Below are positions 15,526 to 23,932 of a stretch of DNA of 64,000 bases, in pieces. The position numbers were made by a program, and so were the translations under genes. The stretch is taken from the NCBI GenBank assembly GCA_050251195.1, contig JBFWNG010000003.1:62001-126000 (forward strand). The letters run 5' to 3'. This DNA comes from JBFWNG01 sp050251195. GTDB lineage: Bacteria; Bdellovibrionota_B; Oligoflexia; Oligoflexales; Oligoflexaceae. Position 1 is the first letter of the stretch; every line of letters starts with the position of its first letter. A model generated the notes under the pieces. It was given only the letters and a program-made list of their open reading frames with translations. It did not search any database and was not told the DNA's origin.

Positions 15526-16656
15526 ATGCGTAGAATACTACTTCTTGCCGCAGGTCTGTCGGCAACAGGATTGTTCGGTCTCAATGACGCGCGGGCAGCG
15601 GACTTGAAGCGCTATCTCTACGTCATGAACGACGACGATCGCTCGATTGACGTGTTCGATATCAAGGACAACCACAAAAAGGTTCGGTCCATTGCTGTTG
15701 ACACCGACGTCAAGCCTCTCTTCCGCTCGATATCAGCGAATGTGGGCACGGGAAAACTGTTCATTTCTGATTCGAAGAGGAAGTTCGTCGCCGCTTTTGA
15801 TCTCCTAACCGATAAGATGCTCTGGAAAAGAACGTACGAGCAGTGCACTTTTCCAGATCGTCTCAACGTCACAAAAGACGGTTCGGCCGTTTATGTGCCG
15901 TGCAAGGAAAACCTACGGCATGTTGTTCTTGATCCCGACACTGGAGACATTGTTGAAACCATCCTCATGGGTGGCAGGCCGCACAATTCCTTTACGGGTG
16001 AGAGCGGCAAGTACATGTACCTGTCGGGATATCACAACACAACTTTGTTCGTCGTCGATCCGACCACGCGCTCTAAGGTCGAAGAAATTGGGGGATTCTC
16101 CTCCCCCATTCGTCCGTTCTCGGTCGATCGGGAAGAGAAGTTCTTCTTTGCGAACTTAAATGCTCTGCTGGGATTTGGCGTCGGCGATATCACCAACGGG
16201 AAAAAGTTGTTTGAAGTCTCCGTCACAACGCCGGCAGAGAGAACAATGTATCCCGAAGCTGCAACAGAGCTCACCCACGACGGCGACCCGCTCAGCCACG
16301 GTATCGCGGTGCGGCCCGGCAAGAAGGAAGTTTGGTTTCTTGACGATGCTTGGGGATACCTTTACGTGTTTGATACAAGTCCATTGTACCAAGCAAAGCC
16401 CCAACCTCCGGTTCTTATTGCAAGCGTACCCGCGTTCACGGATATTACTAAGCCTTGGACTGAGACGCGCTGGCGATGGGTTGCGTTTAGCGCCGACGGC
16501 AAATACGTCTATCCGTCAAACGGCATGGTGATCGACGCGGATACTAAGGAAATCACGGATCAGAAAATTACCCCGGGCGAAAAACTTATCGAAATTGATT
16601 TCGACGGCGACAAGCCGGTTCTCGCCAGCGGCCAAAACGGCGGTTACTACGAGTAA
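15526..16656 (+). CDS. Secreted beta-propeller protein, copy 2
   Basis: A 376-aa paralogue of the preceding gene with the same order of blocks: RYLYVMNDDDRSIDVFDIKD, AAFDLLTDKMLWKRTYEQC, HNSFTGESGKYMYLSGYHN, DITKPWTETRWRWV and a C-terminal ASGQNGGYYE matching AAGGQNGGYF of copy 1. The signal peptide ends near NDARAAD. GAGGAGG precedes the ATG. The two copies are similar along their whole length but clearly diverged at DNA level, so the duplication is old and both have been kept. Different ligands or a heterodimer are possible. Confidence 0.8.
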   Translation: MRRILLLAAGLSATGLFGLNDARAADLKRYLYVMNDDDRSIDVFDIKDNHKKVRSIAVDTDVKPLFRSISANVGTGKLFISDSKRKFVAAFDLLTDKMLWKRTYEQCTFPDRLNVTKDGSAVYVPCKENLRHVVLDPDTGDIVETILMGGRPHNSFTGESGKYMYLSGYHNTTLFVVDPTTRSKVEEIGGFSSPIRPFSVDREEKFFFANLNALLGFGVGDITNGKKLFEVSVTTPAERTMYPEAATELTHDGDPLSHGIAVRPGKKEVWFLDDAWGYLYVFDTSPLYQAKPQPPVLIASVPAFTDITKPWTETRWRWVAFSADGKYVYPSNGMVIDADTKEITDQKITPGEKLIEIDFDGDKPVLASGQNGGYYE

Positions 16657-16659
16657 TCG

Positions 16660-17223
16660 CTAGATTGCCGCTTCTAACCCAAGAAGATAGGCTCGGGAAT
16701 CGTTTTCCTCAGACAAACCGTCTCGCGCTTCCAGCAACAAAGAAACTATCGAATAGGGCGTCCACTTTAGGCCGCCCCCAAGCTCCAAACCTCGATCAAT
16801 CTTCGCTCCCCCGAGGACTGTTCCCGCGTCGTTTGTCTGATCTCCTTGCGTGACTTCGTAACTGCTGTCGATATAACGGGAGAGCTTGACGTAAGGAATT
16901 AAACTGTCAAAAGGTATCCAGGTCATGACTTCGGCACCCGAGGTCCAGCCTTCAATCGCCTTGATATTGAGGTCGTTGTCCCCGTTCAAATCGTAGCGCT
17001 GCTGACTAAAATAGCCGCCAAATGCGACTGGAACTATGGGAATAGGAGCTATATGCAAAGCAACCGTCTTCTCCGTTGATTTGTCCAGACCATTGGCTCT
17101 GTTGGCCTCAACCATTTCCGTTCTTTGCCCGCCAAAAATCTGAACGTCGATAAATCCGAACGCCGACGGCGCAGCAACCAATGAAAGCAAACAAATATTT
17201 ACGAGGCGAATCCATGACCGCAT
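16660..17223 (-). CDS. Predicted small outer-membrane beta-barrel protein
   Basis: A 187-aa protein with an N-terminal signal peptide (about 24 residues, PSAFGFIDV) and alternating hydrophobic/polar strands joined by acidic loops (RYDLNGDNDLN, YEVTQGDQTND). A Gly-rich penultimate strand (LELGGGLKW) suggests an 8-stranded outer-membrane barrel. No named family is recognised. The ATG at 17223 is used because GAGGA lies 5 nt upstream; a GTG four codons earlier would contain that ribosome site. It is convergent with the propeller pair (3-bp gap) and downstream of the CBS gene. Confidence 0.65.
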   Translation of the reverse strand: MRSWIRLVNICLLSLVAAPSAFGFIDVQIFGGQRTEMVEANRANGLDKSTEKTVALHIAPIPIVPVAFGGYFSQQRYDLNGDNDLNIKAIEGWTSGAEVMTWIPFDSLIPYVKLSRYIDSSYEVTQGDQTNDAGTVLGGAKIDRGLELGGGLKWTPYSIVSLLLEARDGLSEENDSRAYLLGLEAAI

Positions 17224-17323
17224 TTTGTTCCTCACTTTTTAATGTGCAGAGTCGCTTCGACGCTTTTTGCGTCTGGATCTAATTATGCCAAATGTTTAGT
17301 CGTGGGGCTAGGGGCATCAGATT

Positions 17324-17746
17324 TTATGCCGTGGCCTGCTTTTTTAGAATTCCGTTAATCGAGCCAAACTCTTCTGCGAGAAGCGAAAGCACGTCGTCTA
17401 GGGCAATAATGCCTATCAGAATTCCCTTATCGTTTAGAACAGGTAAACGTCGACAACCGGAGGTGCGCATCAGACGCAACGCGTCCTCGAGAGGAGCGTC
17501 TTCCTGAATTGTCTTAAGATCGGGAGAAAGGATATCCAAAACAGTGGTTCCTACCGGGTCGGACTCCGAAGCGAGGACCTGCACCACCAAATCGCGATCG
17601 GTGACGACGCTCAGAGGCAATCCCGCTTCATCCAAAACCACAACACAACCGACGTTGTATTCGGCCATTCGACGAGCAACGTCTGCTACGGTTTCGTTAG
17701 CGGTAGCCGTGCAAACTTCTCTTGTACATATCCGACCAACAGACAT
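17324..17746 (-). CDS. CBS-pair domain protein
   Basis: A 140-aa protein made of two CBS motifs, a fold that binds adenosyl nucleotides as an energy or second-messenger sensor. Motif 1 spans TREVCTATANETVADVARRM to LPLSVVTDRDLV. Motif 2 spans LKTIQEDAPLEDALRLM to GIIALDDVLSLLAEE. There is no attached enzyme or channel domain, so it probably acts by binding another protein. AGGAGGG just before the ATG at 17746 fixes the start; an upstream in-frame ATG (17785) lacks one. Confidence 0.9.
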   Translation of the reverse strand: MSVGRICTREVCTATANETVADVARRMAEYNVGCVVVLDEAGLPLSVVTDRDLVVQVLASESDPVGTTVLDILSPDLKTIQEDAPLEDALRLMRTSGCRRLPVLNDKGILIGIIALDDVLSLLAEEFGSINGILKKQATA

Positions 17747-17857
17747 AGACCCTCCTACCCAACATTTAAGCAAATAACGTTCCAAACTTTAGTTTTTACA
17801 AAATTAAATATTCGAATTTATTGTCCGATACTCTTACATCACCATTGAAATAGGCTT

Positions 17858-19012
17858 ATGGACTTTCTGATCAGAAGAGCAGAACCATCAGATATTGAAG
17901 AGCTTCTTAAGCTCTACTTTATAGTTTACCAAAACAAATACCCGCTACCTTTAGGGACCGATCCCAAGGTCATGCTCGACCTCATTTCGCGAGAGACTAA
18001 TCTTTGGCTTGTGGCGGTTAACCCGGAGAAAAACAAACACCTGATTGCTTCCGTTGTGTTCGAAGTGGACACATTCAACAAGATTGGCAAACTTTCCGGC
18101 GTTGTGACTCATCCCGATTACCGCGGCAAATCCTTAGCTTCTAAGATGATTCAGCTCGGATCAAATCAGTTGCTTGATCCGCGTTCAGGGCTCGTAGATT
18201 CGGTCTATACGACGACCCGAACGATATCCAAGGGTCCCCAGGTCATGTGTTTGAATTCTGGTTTTAGAGCATTGGGAATATTTCCAAATGCTCACAAACT
18301 TGAGCGACACGAGACGCTCACGCTTTTGGCAAAACACAAAGAGGGCGTGCTGCAAAAGCGAAGATTTATCGACAAAATCCCCGAAAAGCTGCTGCCTCTC
18401 TATGAACTGACAAAGGATTGGGGAAAGCATTACCAACAGCCGGAGGTTGTGCACCCAACAAAAAAGAAAATCGAACACGAACGGCGAACACCTCAAGAAT
18501 TTGAATTTATCTTCGCACCAAAGTTCGTCTATAGCAGGTTCCTCGAAAGATTTTCGAATCCGCATGATCGGTTTTACCCATTCCACAAGCCCAACATGGT
18601 GATTTGCGCGGGACCTACTGAGTTATACTGTTACCTATCCAGACAGGATCGGTATTGCACCATCATTGGCACCACGGTACCGCTTTCCACGCTCGTTGGT
18701 CGCATACCTCTTCTCCTCGAAAAACTTTCCGATTATGGCGCTTCCTATATAGAAGCCCTGGTCGGCGTCGACAAAATCGACGCGATTCACGCCTTACTCG
18801 AATTCGACTTTGTTCCTTCCGCCGTTTACCCTGCGATGCGGCCTGAAGGCGATGGCTACATGGATTTTGTTGTGATGTCGCACACCATGCAGCCGCTAAA
18901 CTTCGCCGGCATGTCCGTCGACTCGTCTTTCAAACCCTTCATCGATCAGTATGTCGCACTGTGGAAACAACGCCACTTAGACGTGCTCGAGGTATTCAAG
19001 AAAAATGAGTAA
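17858..19012 (+). CDS. Tandem GNAT-fold acyltransferase, first gene of the LuxE/LuxC operon
   Basis: A 384-aa protein. Residues 1-150 form a GNAT N-acyltransferase domain: FLIRRAEPSDIEELLKLYF, then the acetyl-CoA-binding motif VVTHPDYRGKSLASKMI near residue 90. The C-terminal part (about 245-365) has a second GNAT-like half: YIEALVGVDKIDAIHALLEF, FVPSAVYPAMRPEGDGYMDF and VVMSHTM. It likely transfers an acyl group to an amine of the pathway product. The gene overlaps the LuxE gene by 8 bp. The free 5' side (111 bp to the divergent CBS gene) must carry the operon promoter, though no clear -35/-10 pair was found. Confidence 0.75.
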   Translation: MDFLIRRAEPSDIEELLKLYFIVYQNKYPLPLGTDPKVMLDLISRETNLWLVAVNPEKNKHLIASVVFEVDTFNKIGKLSGVVTHPDYRGKSLASKMIQLGSNQLLDPRSGLVDSVYTTTRTISKGPQVMCLNSGFRALGIFPNAHKLERHETLTLLAKHKEGVLQKRRFIDKIPEKLLPLYELTKDWGKHYQQPEVVHPTKKKIEHERRTPQEFEFIFAPKFVYSRFLERFSNPHDRFYPFHKPNMVICAGPTELYCYLSRQDRYCTIIGTTVPLSTLVGRIPLLLEKLSDYGASYIEALVGVDKIDAIHALLEFDFVPSAVYPAMRPEGDGYMDFVVMSHTMQPLNFAGMSVDSSFKPFIDQYVALWKQRHLDVLEVFKKNE

Positions 19013-20165
19013 GTTCGTTTGCAAGGTTCCGGACCAAAGCTTGTTGCAAAATGTCGAAGCGTTCTGCCTCGCAGATGCCCCTTATGACCATAGCACCGCC
19101 GCCGAAGGGCAATTTATCAAAGCTATGAATGAAGTCGTCTCGTGGCATAGCAAGAAAAGTGATTTATTCGCAAAACTTTGCAAAGAGCATAAAGTCGGCC
19201 AATTGGGTTCGCTTCAAGACATCGCGAAGCTTCCGTTCATTCATGCTAATTTCTTCAAAATGCATGAAGTCCTTTCCATACCCAGGGATTCAGTTTACGT
19301 GCATCTCACATCTTCGGGCACGACGGGCCAAAAGTCGCAGATATTCTTCGACGAATGGTCGCTCAAATGCGCCCAAAGAATGGTGGAGTCTATTTTCAAG
19401 TTCTATAAGTGGGAAAAACCGAACGAGCCAACAAACTATCTTCTCTTCACCTACGAACCGCACGCCAATCTCAAACTTGGCACTTCGTTTACAGACAACT
19501 ACCTGTGCCAATTCACAAAGATTAACAAGGTGTTTTACGCCCTGCGCAGCATAGGAAATGAGCGGCACGAATTTGACGTTTTTGGAACGATTCGCGCGCT
19601 CCAAGACTTTGCAGAAGAGGGTTTGCCGGTTCGTATTCTAGGATTTCCATCGTTCATGTATTTTACCTTGGAACGTTTCGAGGCCATGGGTTGTAAACCT
19701 CTCCACTTCCCAGAACAATCCATGACATTTTTTGGCGGCGGCTGGAAGGGACATGCGGACAAAAAAATCGAAAAAGCAGACCTCTACGCTCGCATCGAAA
19801 GATGCCTCGGTTTCAAGAACTCTTTCCTTCGAGACGGCTACGGATCCGTAGAACATTGCATTCCTTATGTCGAATGTTCCCAACACGAGTTTCATGTACC
19901 GACATGGTCGCGAGTGCTCATACGAGACGTTCGAACTCTGCAGCCGCTACCCGACGAAAGCGTCGGCTACCTGCAATTCGTGTCTCCCTATATAACTTCT
20001 GTTCCTGCCGTTAGTGTTCTGATGGGAGACTTGGCGTCCCTGCACAAGAAGTGCGGATGCGGTCTTAGTACGCCGTTTTTTCGGCTCCACGGCAGGGCCG
20101 GAGTAAGCAAAAACAAGAGCTGCGCCTTGGCAGCCGCCGAATTATTGAAAGGTAAGTCTGCATGA
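19005..20165 (+). CDS. LuxE-family acyl-protein synthetase
   Basis: A 386-aa adenylate-forming enzyme of the LuxE family. In lux systems LuxE activates a fatty acid as acyl-AMP, carries it on a C-terminal Cys and hands it to LuxC. Seen here: the phosphate-binding loop LTSSGTTGQKSQIFFD near residue 102, FGGGWKGHADKKI near 244, DGYGSVEHCIPYVEC near 278, a CGCG zinc-like pair and the C-terminal KNKSCALAAAELL with Cys373, matching the acylated-Cys motif of LuxE. It overlaps the fused LuxC gene by 4 bp (ATGA). No luxA, luxB or luxD is present in the window, so the acyl substrate need not be myristate. Confidence 0.88.
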   Translation: MSKFVCKVPDQSLLQNVEAFCLADAPYDHSTAAEGQFIKAMNEVVSWHSKKSDLFAKLCKEHKVGQLGSLQDIAKLPFIHANFFKMHEVLSIPRDSVYVHLTSSGTTGQKSQIFFDEWSLKCAQRMVESIFKFYKWEKPNEPTNYLLFTYEPHANLKLGTSFTDNYLCQFTKINKVFYALRSIGNERHEFDVFGTIRALQDFAEEGLPVRILGFPSFMYFTLERFEAMGCKPLHFPEQSMTFFGGGWKGHADKKIEKADLYARIERCLGFKNSFLRDGYGSVEHCIPYVECSQHEFHVPTWSRVLIRDVRTLQPLPDESVGYLQFVSPYITSVPAVSVLMGDLASLHKKCGCGLSTPFFRLHGRAGVSKNKSCALAAAELLKGKSA

Positions 20166-22663
20166 AACCTTTCTTGTGGCAGGGAGAATGGTTAGAAGAG
20201 AGTCAATTTGCTCTGCGTCTGAGCAATCTTTCCGCTGTCGCCGAAGAAGCCCTCCAAAGCGGCCTCACGTTGGAAAGCGTACTGCAATGCGCCGGAGGCT
20301 TGAGCGTCGATTTACTATCCAAAGGAAAATACTACACGGAACTTCGTCAAGTACTCGAGAAGGACCTCGATCCGTCAGCAATCGAAGCAACACTGACGGA
20401 GGTGGGCCAATTTCTGTCAAAGGACGAACTTCTCACGAAGATATCCCGTGAGTTCGGCTGCCGCAAACCTCATGAGTACGTTAGGATTGATTACAAAACT
20501 ACGTCTTTTGAAACTTATGCGCCGATGGGCGTCCTGACACATATCACGCCAACAAACTCAGTCGCCGTCCCAGCTTTAAGCGCAATTGAAGGACTTCTTG
20601 CTCTCAATTTCAACATTGTAAAGGTAAGTCCGCGAGATAGTCTCTTTACGCATAAGCTGCTAGCAGCTATTGCGGATTTTGATCCTTCAGCAAAAATGGC
20701 GAAACACCTTGTCGTCGCCCGGTTTTCTTCCTCCAACAAAGAATGGATGCGGGCCATTTACGAAGTTTCCGACGGAGTCGCCGTGTGGGGAGGCGAGGAA
20801 GCCGTTAATGCCGTTCGTGAGCAGGCTGGACCTGGTCCTCACGTTATCGCATGGGGGCCGAAGATATCGTTCTCCTACGTAACTCCCTCTTACTTTTCTG
20901 ACGAGAAGACCCTCGACGGCATTGCCGACGACATCTGCTCACTTGATCAACAAGCGTGTTCCAGCCCGCAAATTGTCTATTTGGATACGGAAAACAAAGA
21001 AGATCTTATCGGCTTTAGTGAAAAATTAGCTAAGGCGATGGACGCCAAATGCCGTCGCTATCCCCTGCTGCCTCGCTCTCCTGCGGAGGATGCGGAGATA
21101 TCTAACGTTGTTCAAGTCACGAGATTAGAAAAACACCTCAATTACACTGAAGTGATCTCTTCTAAAAATCCAGGAGATTGGAACATACTCATCGACTTTC
21201 GCTCAGCGGTTCGAACTTCGCCCCTTTATCGCAATATATGGGTAAAACCACTTCCTCAGAAACACGTTATTTCGAATCTTCGGCCTATGCGCCAATATCT
21301 ACAGTCGGTCGGGATAGCTTGCGACAAGAAGTCGTACGGTGATCTCGTCCAGAAATTCGTTCGCGCCGGATGCTTGCGCGTCGCGCCTATCGGCGCCATG
21401 GTGCAAAGCTACCCCGGAGAGCCTCACGACGGCACTAGCGCGTTGGTTCGATACTCGCGAAAAATAAGCGTCCAAGCGGGGGAACAGTTCCGCGACGTCA
21501 GCAGCCTAAGCGAATTTATGGCGGCTGATTCCACTCAAATTAGGTCTGACGCTAAAATCACAGACAAAGCTGCCTTTGAAACGCAGTTAGTAGAAGACAA
21601 ATATAAAGAACTCACGTTCAAAAGCGGCGGATCAAGCGGAACGCCCAAACTTTCGTATTTCACGTATGACGATTATCACTTCCAAATGGAACAAGCGGCA
21701 CACGGCCTTGTCGCGGCTGGCTTCGATCCAGGACGTGACCGTTGCATGAATTTGTTTTTCAGTGGCGGTTTGTACGGCAGTTTCATTAGCTTCTTCTCGA
21801 TCCTTGAAAATCTTAAAGCGAATCAATTGCCTATGGCCGCAGTCTCCGACCATTCGTTTGTCTCTAAAATGATCATCCAGAACAATGTCAACGCGATATT
21901 GGGAATGCCCTCGTACATTATTCAGCTGTTTTCGGAACAGGAGAAAGAGCTCAAGAAGTATGCCGGTATCAAGAAAATATTTTTTGGCGGGGAGCATTTT
22001 AACGAAAAACAGAAGCAAAGATTCCGAGATGTTTTCGGAGTCGAAATCATAAGATCTGCCGCTTACGGAAGCGTCGATGCCGGACCATTGGGCTATCAAT
22101 GCGAACACTGTCACGGCTCAGTCCATCACGTCTTTAGCGAATTGCAAACCTTGGAGATTTTTCATCTCGAGAAGAATACACCAGTAGCGGACGGCGAAAT
22201 TGGCAGGTTACTGTTCACTTCGAAATCCAGATCCGGTCAAAATCTCGTTCGTTATGAAATCGGGGATCTCGGAAGGTGGGTCAAGGAACCGTGCCCCTGC
22301 GGCAGAAAAACTCCCAGGGTCGATCTACTGGGACGATTTGGCAATATTTTCAGAATAGGAACTACATTTGTGAATTATCAAGGCATCGCGAATATTCTCG
22401 CGGATCACCTTGATTATAGCGGAGAGTTGCAGCTTAAACTCCACGCCGAGAGCCCAAAGGAGCGGATCGAACTCTGCATGACTCCTTTTGACACAAGCGA
22501 GCAGACGATTATCGATACCTTAGTCGCCCATTACAAGGATCTCGCGGAAGCTGTCAAAATCGACAACTGTCTGCGACTATCCGTCACGTTTGTTGACGGC
22601 AGCAGCCTCGAGCGTACACCCGGCAGCGGCAAACTCAGAACCGTAATCGATTTGAGGAAATAA
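20162..22663 (+). CDS. LuxC acyl reductase fused to a PaaK-like adenylating domain
   Basis: An 833-aa two-domain fusion. Residues about 1-455 are a LuxC-type acyl-CoA/acyl-protein reductase of the aldehyde dehydrogenase fold: YAPMGVLTHITPTNSVAVPA, then SLDQQACSSPQIVYLD with the acyl-accepting Cys266. Residues about 465-833 are a PaaK-like adenylate-forming domain: FKSGGSSGTPKLSYF (P-loop, about 485-500), LFFSGGLYGSFISFFS, GMPSYIIQLF, RSAAYGSVDAGPLGYQC and a zinc site from CEHCHGSVHH plus CPCGRK. LuxC normally ends near 480 aa, so the second half is a real extension. It should activate a carboxylic acid and reduce a thioester to an aldehyde. It abuts the next gene with no gap. Confidence 0.85.
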   Translation: MKPFLWQGEWLEESQFALRLSNLSAVAEEALQSGLTLESVLQCAGGLSVDLLSKGKYYTELRQVLEKDLDPSAIEATLTEVGQFLSKDELLTKISREFGCRKPHEYVRIDYKTTSFETYAPMGVLTHITPTNSVAVPALSAIEGLLALNFNIVKVSPRDSLFTHKLLAAIADFDPSAKMAKHLVVARFSSSNKEWMRAIYEVSDGVAVWGGEEAVNAVREQAGPGPHVIAWGPKISFSYVTPSYFSDEKTLDGIADDICSLDQQACSSPQIVYLDTENKEDLIGFSEKLAKAMDAKCRRYPLLPRSPAEDAEISNVVQVTRLEKHLNYTEVISSKNPGDWNILIDFRSAVRTSPLYRNIWVKPLPQKHVISNLRPMRQYLQSVGIACDKKSYGDLVQKFVRAGCLRVAPIGAMVQSYPGEPHDGTSALVRYSRKISVQAGEQFRDVSSLSEFMAADSTQIRSDAKITDKAAFETQLVEDKYKELTFKSGGSSGTPKLSYFTYDDYHFQMEQAAHGLVAAGFDPGRDRCMNLFFSGGLYGSFISFFSILENLKANQLPMAAVSDHSFVSKMIIQNNVNAILGMPSYIIQLFSEQEKELKKYAGIKKIFFGGEHFNEKQKQRFRDVFGVEIIRSAAYGSVDAGPLGYQCEHCHGSVHHVFSELQTLEIFHLEKNTPVADGEIGRLLFTSKSRSGQNLVRYEIGDLGRWVKEPCPCGRKTPRVDLLGRFGNIFRIGTTFVNYQGIANILADHLDYSGELQLKLHAESPKERIELCMTPFDTSEQTIIDTLVAHYKDLAEAVKIDNCLRLSVTFVDGSSLERTPGSGKLRTVIDLRK

Positions 22664-23932
22664 ATGACTGTTTATGATCTTAAAGACATTGTGAAGGCTG
22701 CGCGGGAAAAATCGCCTTTCTACAATCAGCTTTACGCCAAGGTCAATCCGAAGAGCTTCAAGATCGACGACTTGCCTCTCATTGTGCAAAGCGACTTTTG
22801 GCAAGCAAACACCGTGAACAACAACCGAATACTAACAGGACCCTTGCACACGGGTTTTGTCTTTAAAAGCGGAGGAACCAGCGGCAATCCAAAGTTCTCT
22901 CCGTTTACCGCTGAAGAGTGGCAAACCTTTACAAGACTGTTCGGTTGGGGCCTAGCCCAAGGAACAGGGTTAGAAGACGGCGACAGAATCGGGAATTTGT
23001 TTTACGCTGGCGAACTCTATGCGAGTTTTATTTTCATCATGGACTCAATAAATAATTCCGGGAAAAAAGCTCTGCAGCTGCCGTTAGCGGGACATAGCCC
23101 GTTTTCCACCGTCATTCAAACCGTGCGCGATTTCTCTTTGACCACTCTTGTGGGGGTACCAACGTCTATTTTAACTTTGACTCGATACCTCGTGGAACAA
23201 AAGACAAAACTCCCTTCTATAACCAAGATTCTCTACGGGGGAGAGTCGTGTTACGAGGATCAGCTTGTCGTCATTAAAGAAGGTTTTCCGAACGCCATAG
23301 TTCAGTCCGTCGGCTACGCAAGCGTGGACGCCGGGCACCTTGGATACTTCGACAAAGACTGTACATTCGGGTTACACAAAGCGTTTGCCAAAGAATCTAT
23401 TGTTGAAATTATCGACCCGGACACCGGCACACCGATAAGCGAATCGAATAGACCGGGAAAGCTCTACATTACAAACTTGACTCGAACCCTTATGCCGATA
23501 ATTAGGTACCCCGCGGGAGACGTCGTGCAATGGGAGGGGCCAAAAGACAAAGGGATCTTCAGAATTCTTGGACGTTCGGAGGAAGGAGTCCGAGTTGGTC
23601 CTGTCTCCATTCCTTTGGATGATATGAGGAAGATTATTCAGGAAGTGGATCGTCACAAGCTCGTGGCGAACTTCCAATCGGTTCTTGAACACTTCGACGG
23701 CATGGATCAGCTTACGGTTCGAATATACACGACTAAAGAGGACGCTCGAGCTGCACAACTCGGAAAGGATTTCGAAAAAAGACTAGCTGAAACCCGAGCA
23801 TTTCTTGCGGACGCGGTGCGTGACGGCAAGATCCATCCGCTTAAAGTGGAATGCGTAAGCTCTCAGTACATGACTATCAATCCAAGAACGGGTAAGATAA
23901 TACCTATAATTGATAAACGCCTCGGTTCCTAA
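22664..23932 (+). CDS. PaaK-like adenylate-forming enzyme
   Basis: A 422-aa phenylacetate-CoA-ligase-like enzyme, paralogous to the C-terminal half of the upstream fusion. It has FKSGGTSGNPKFSPF, FYAGELYASFIFIM, GVPTSILTLTRYL, YGGESCYEDQL and VGYASVDAGHLGYFDKDC. Unlike the fused copy it lacks the two CxxC/CxCG zinc motifs: that stretch reads DKDCTFGLHKAF and later VVQWEGPKDKG. It is expected to form an acyl-AMP from an aryl or other carboxylic acid; whether the acceptor is CoA, an amine or a carrier is unknown. It begins on the base after the fusion's stop and overlaps the MFS gene by one base (TAATG). Confidence 0.85.
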   Translation: MTVYDLKDIVKAAREKSPFYNQLYAKVNPKSFKIDDLPLIVQSDFWQANTVNNNRILTGPLHTGFVFKSGGTSGNPKFSPFTAEEWQTFTRLFGWGLAQGTGLEDGDRIGNLFYAGELYASFIFIMDSINNSGKKALQLPLAGHSPFSTVIQTVRDFSLTTLVGVPTSILTLTRYLVEQKTKLPSITKILYGGESCYEDQLVVIKEGFPNAIVQSVGYASVDAGHLGYFDKDCTFGLHKAFAKESIVEIIDPDTGTPISESNRPGKLYITNLTRTLMPIIRYPAGDVVQWEGPKDKGIFRILGRSEEGVRVGPVSIPLDDMRKIIQEVDRHKLVANFQSVLEHFDGMDQLTVRIYTTKEDARAAQLGKDFEKRLAETRAFLADAVRDGKIHPLKVECVSSQYMTINPRTGKIIPIIDKRLGS

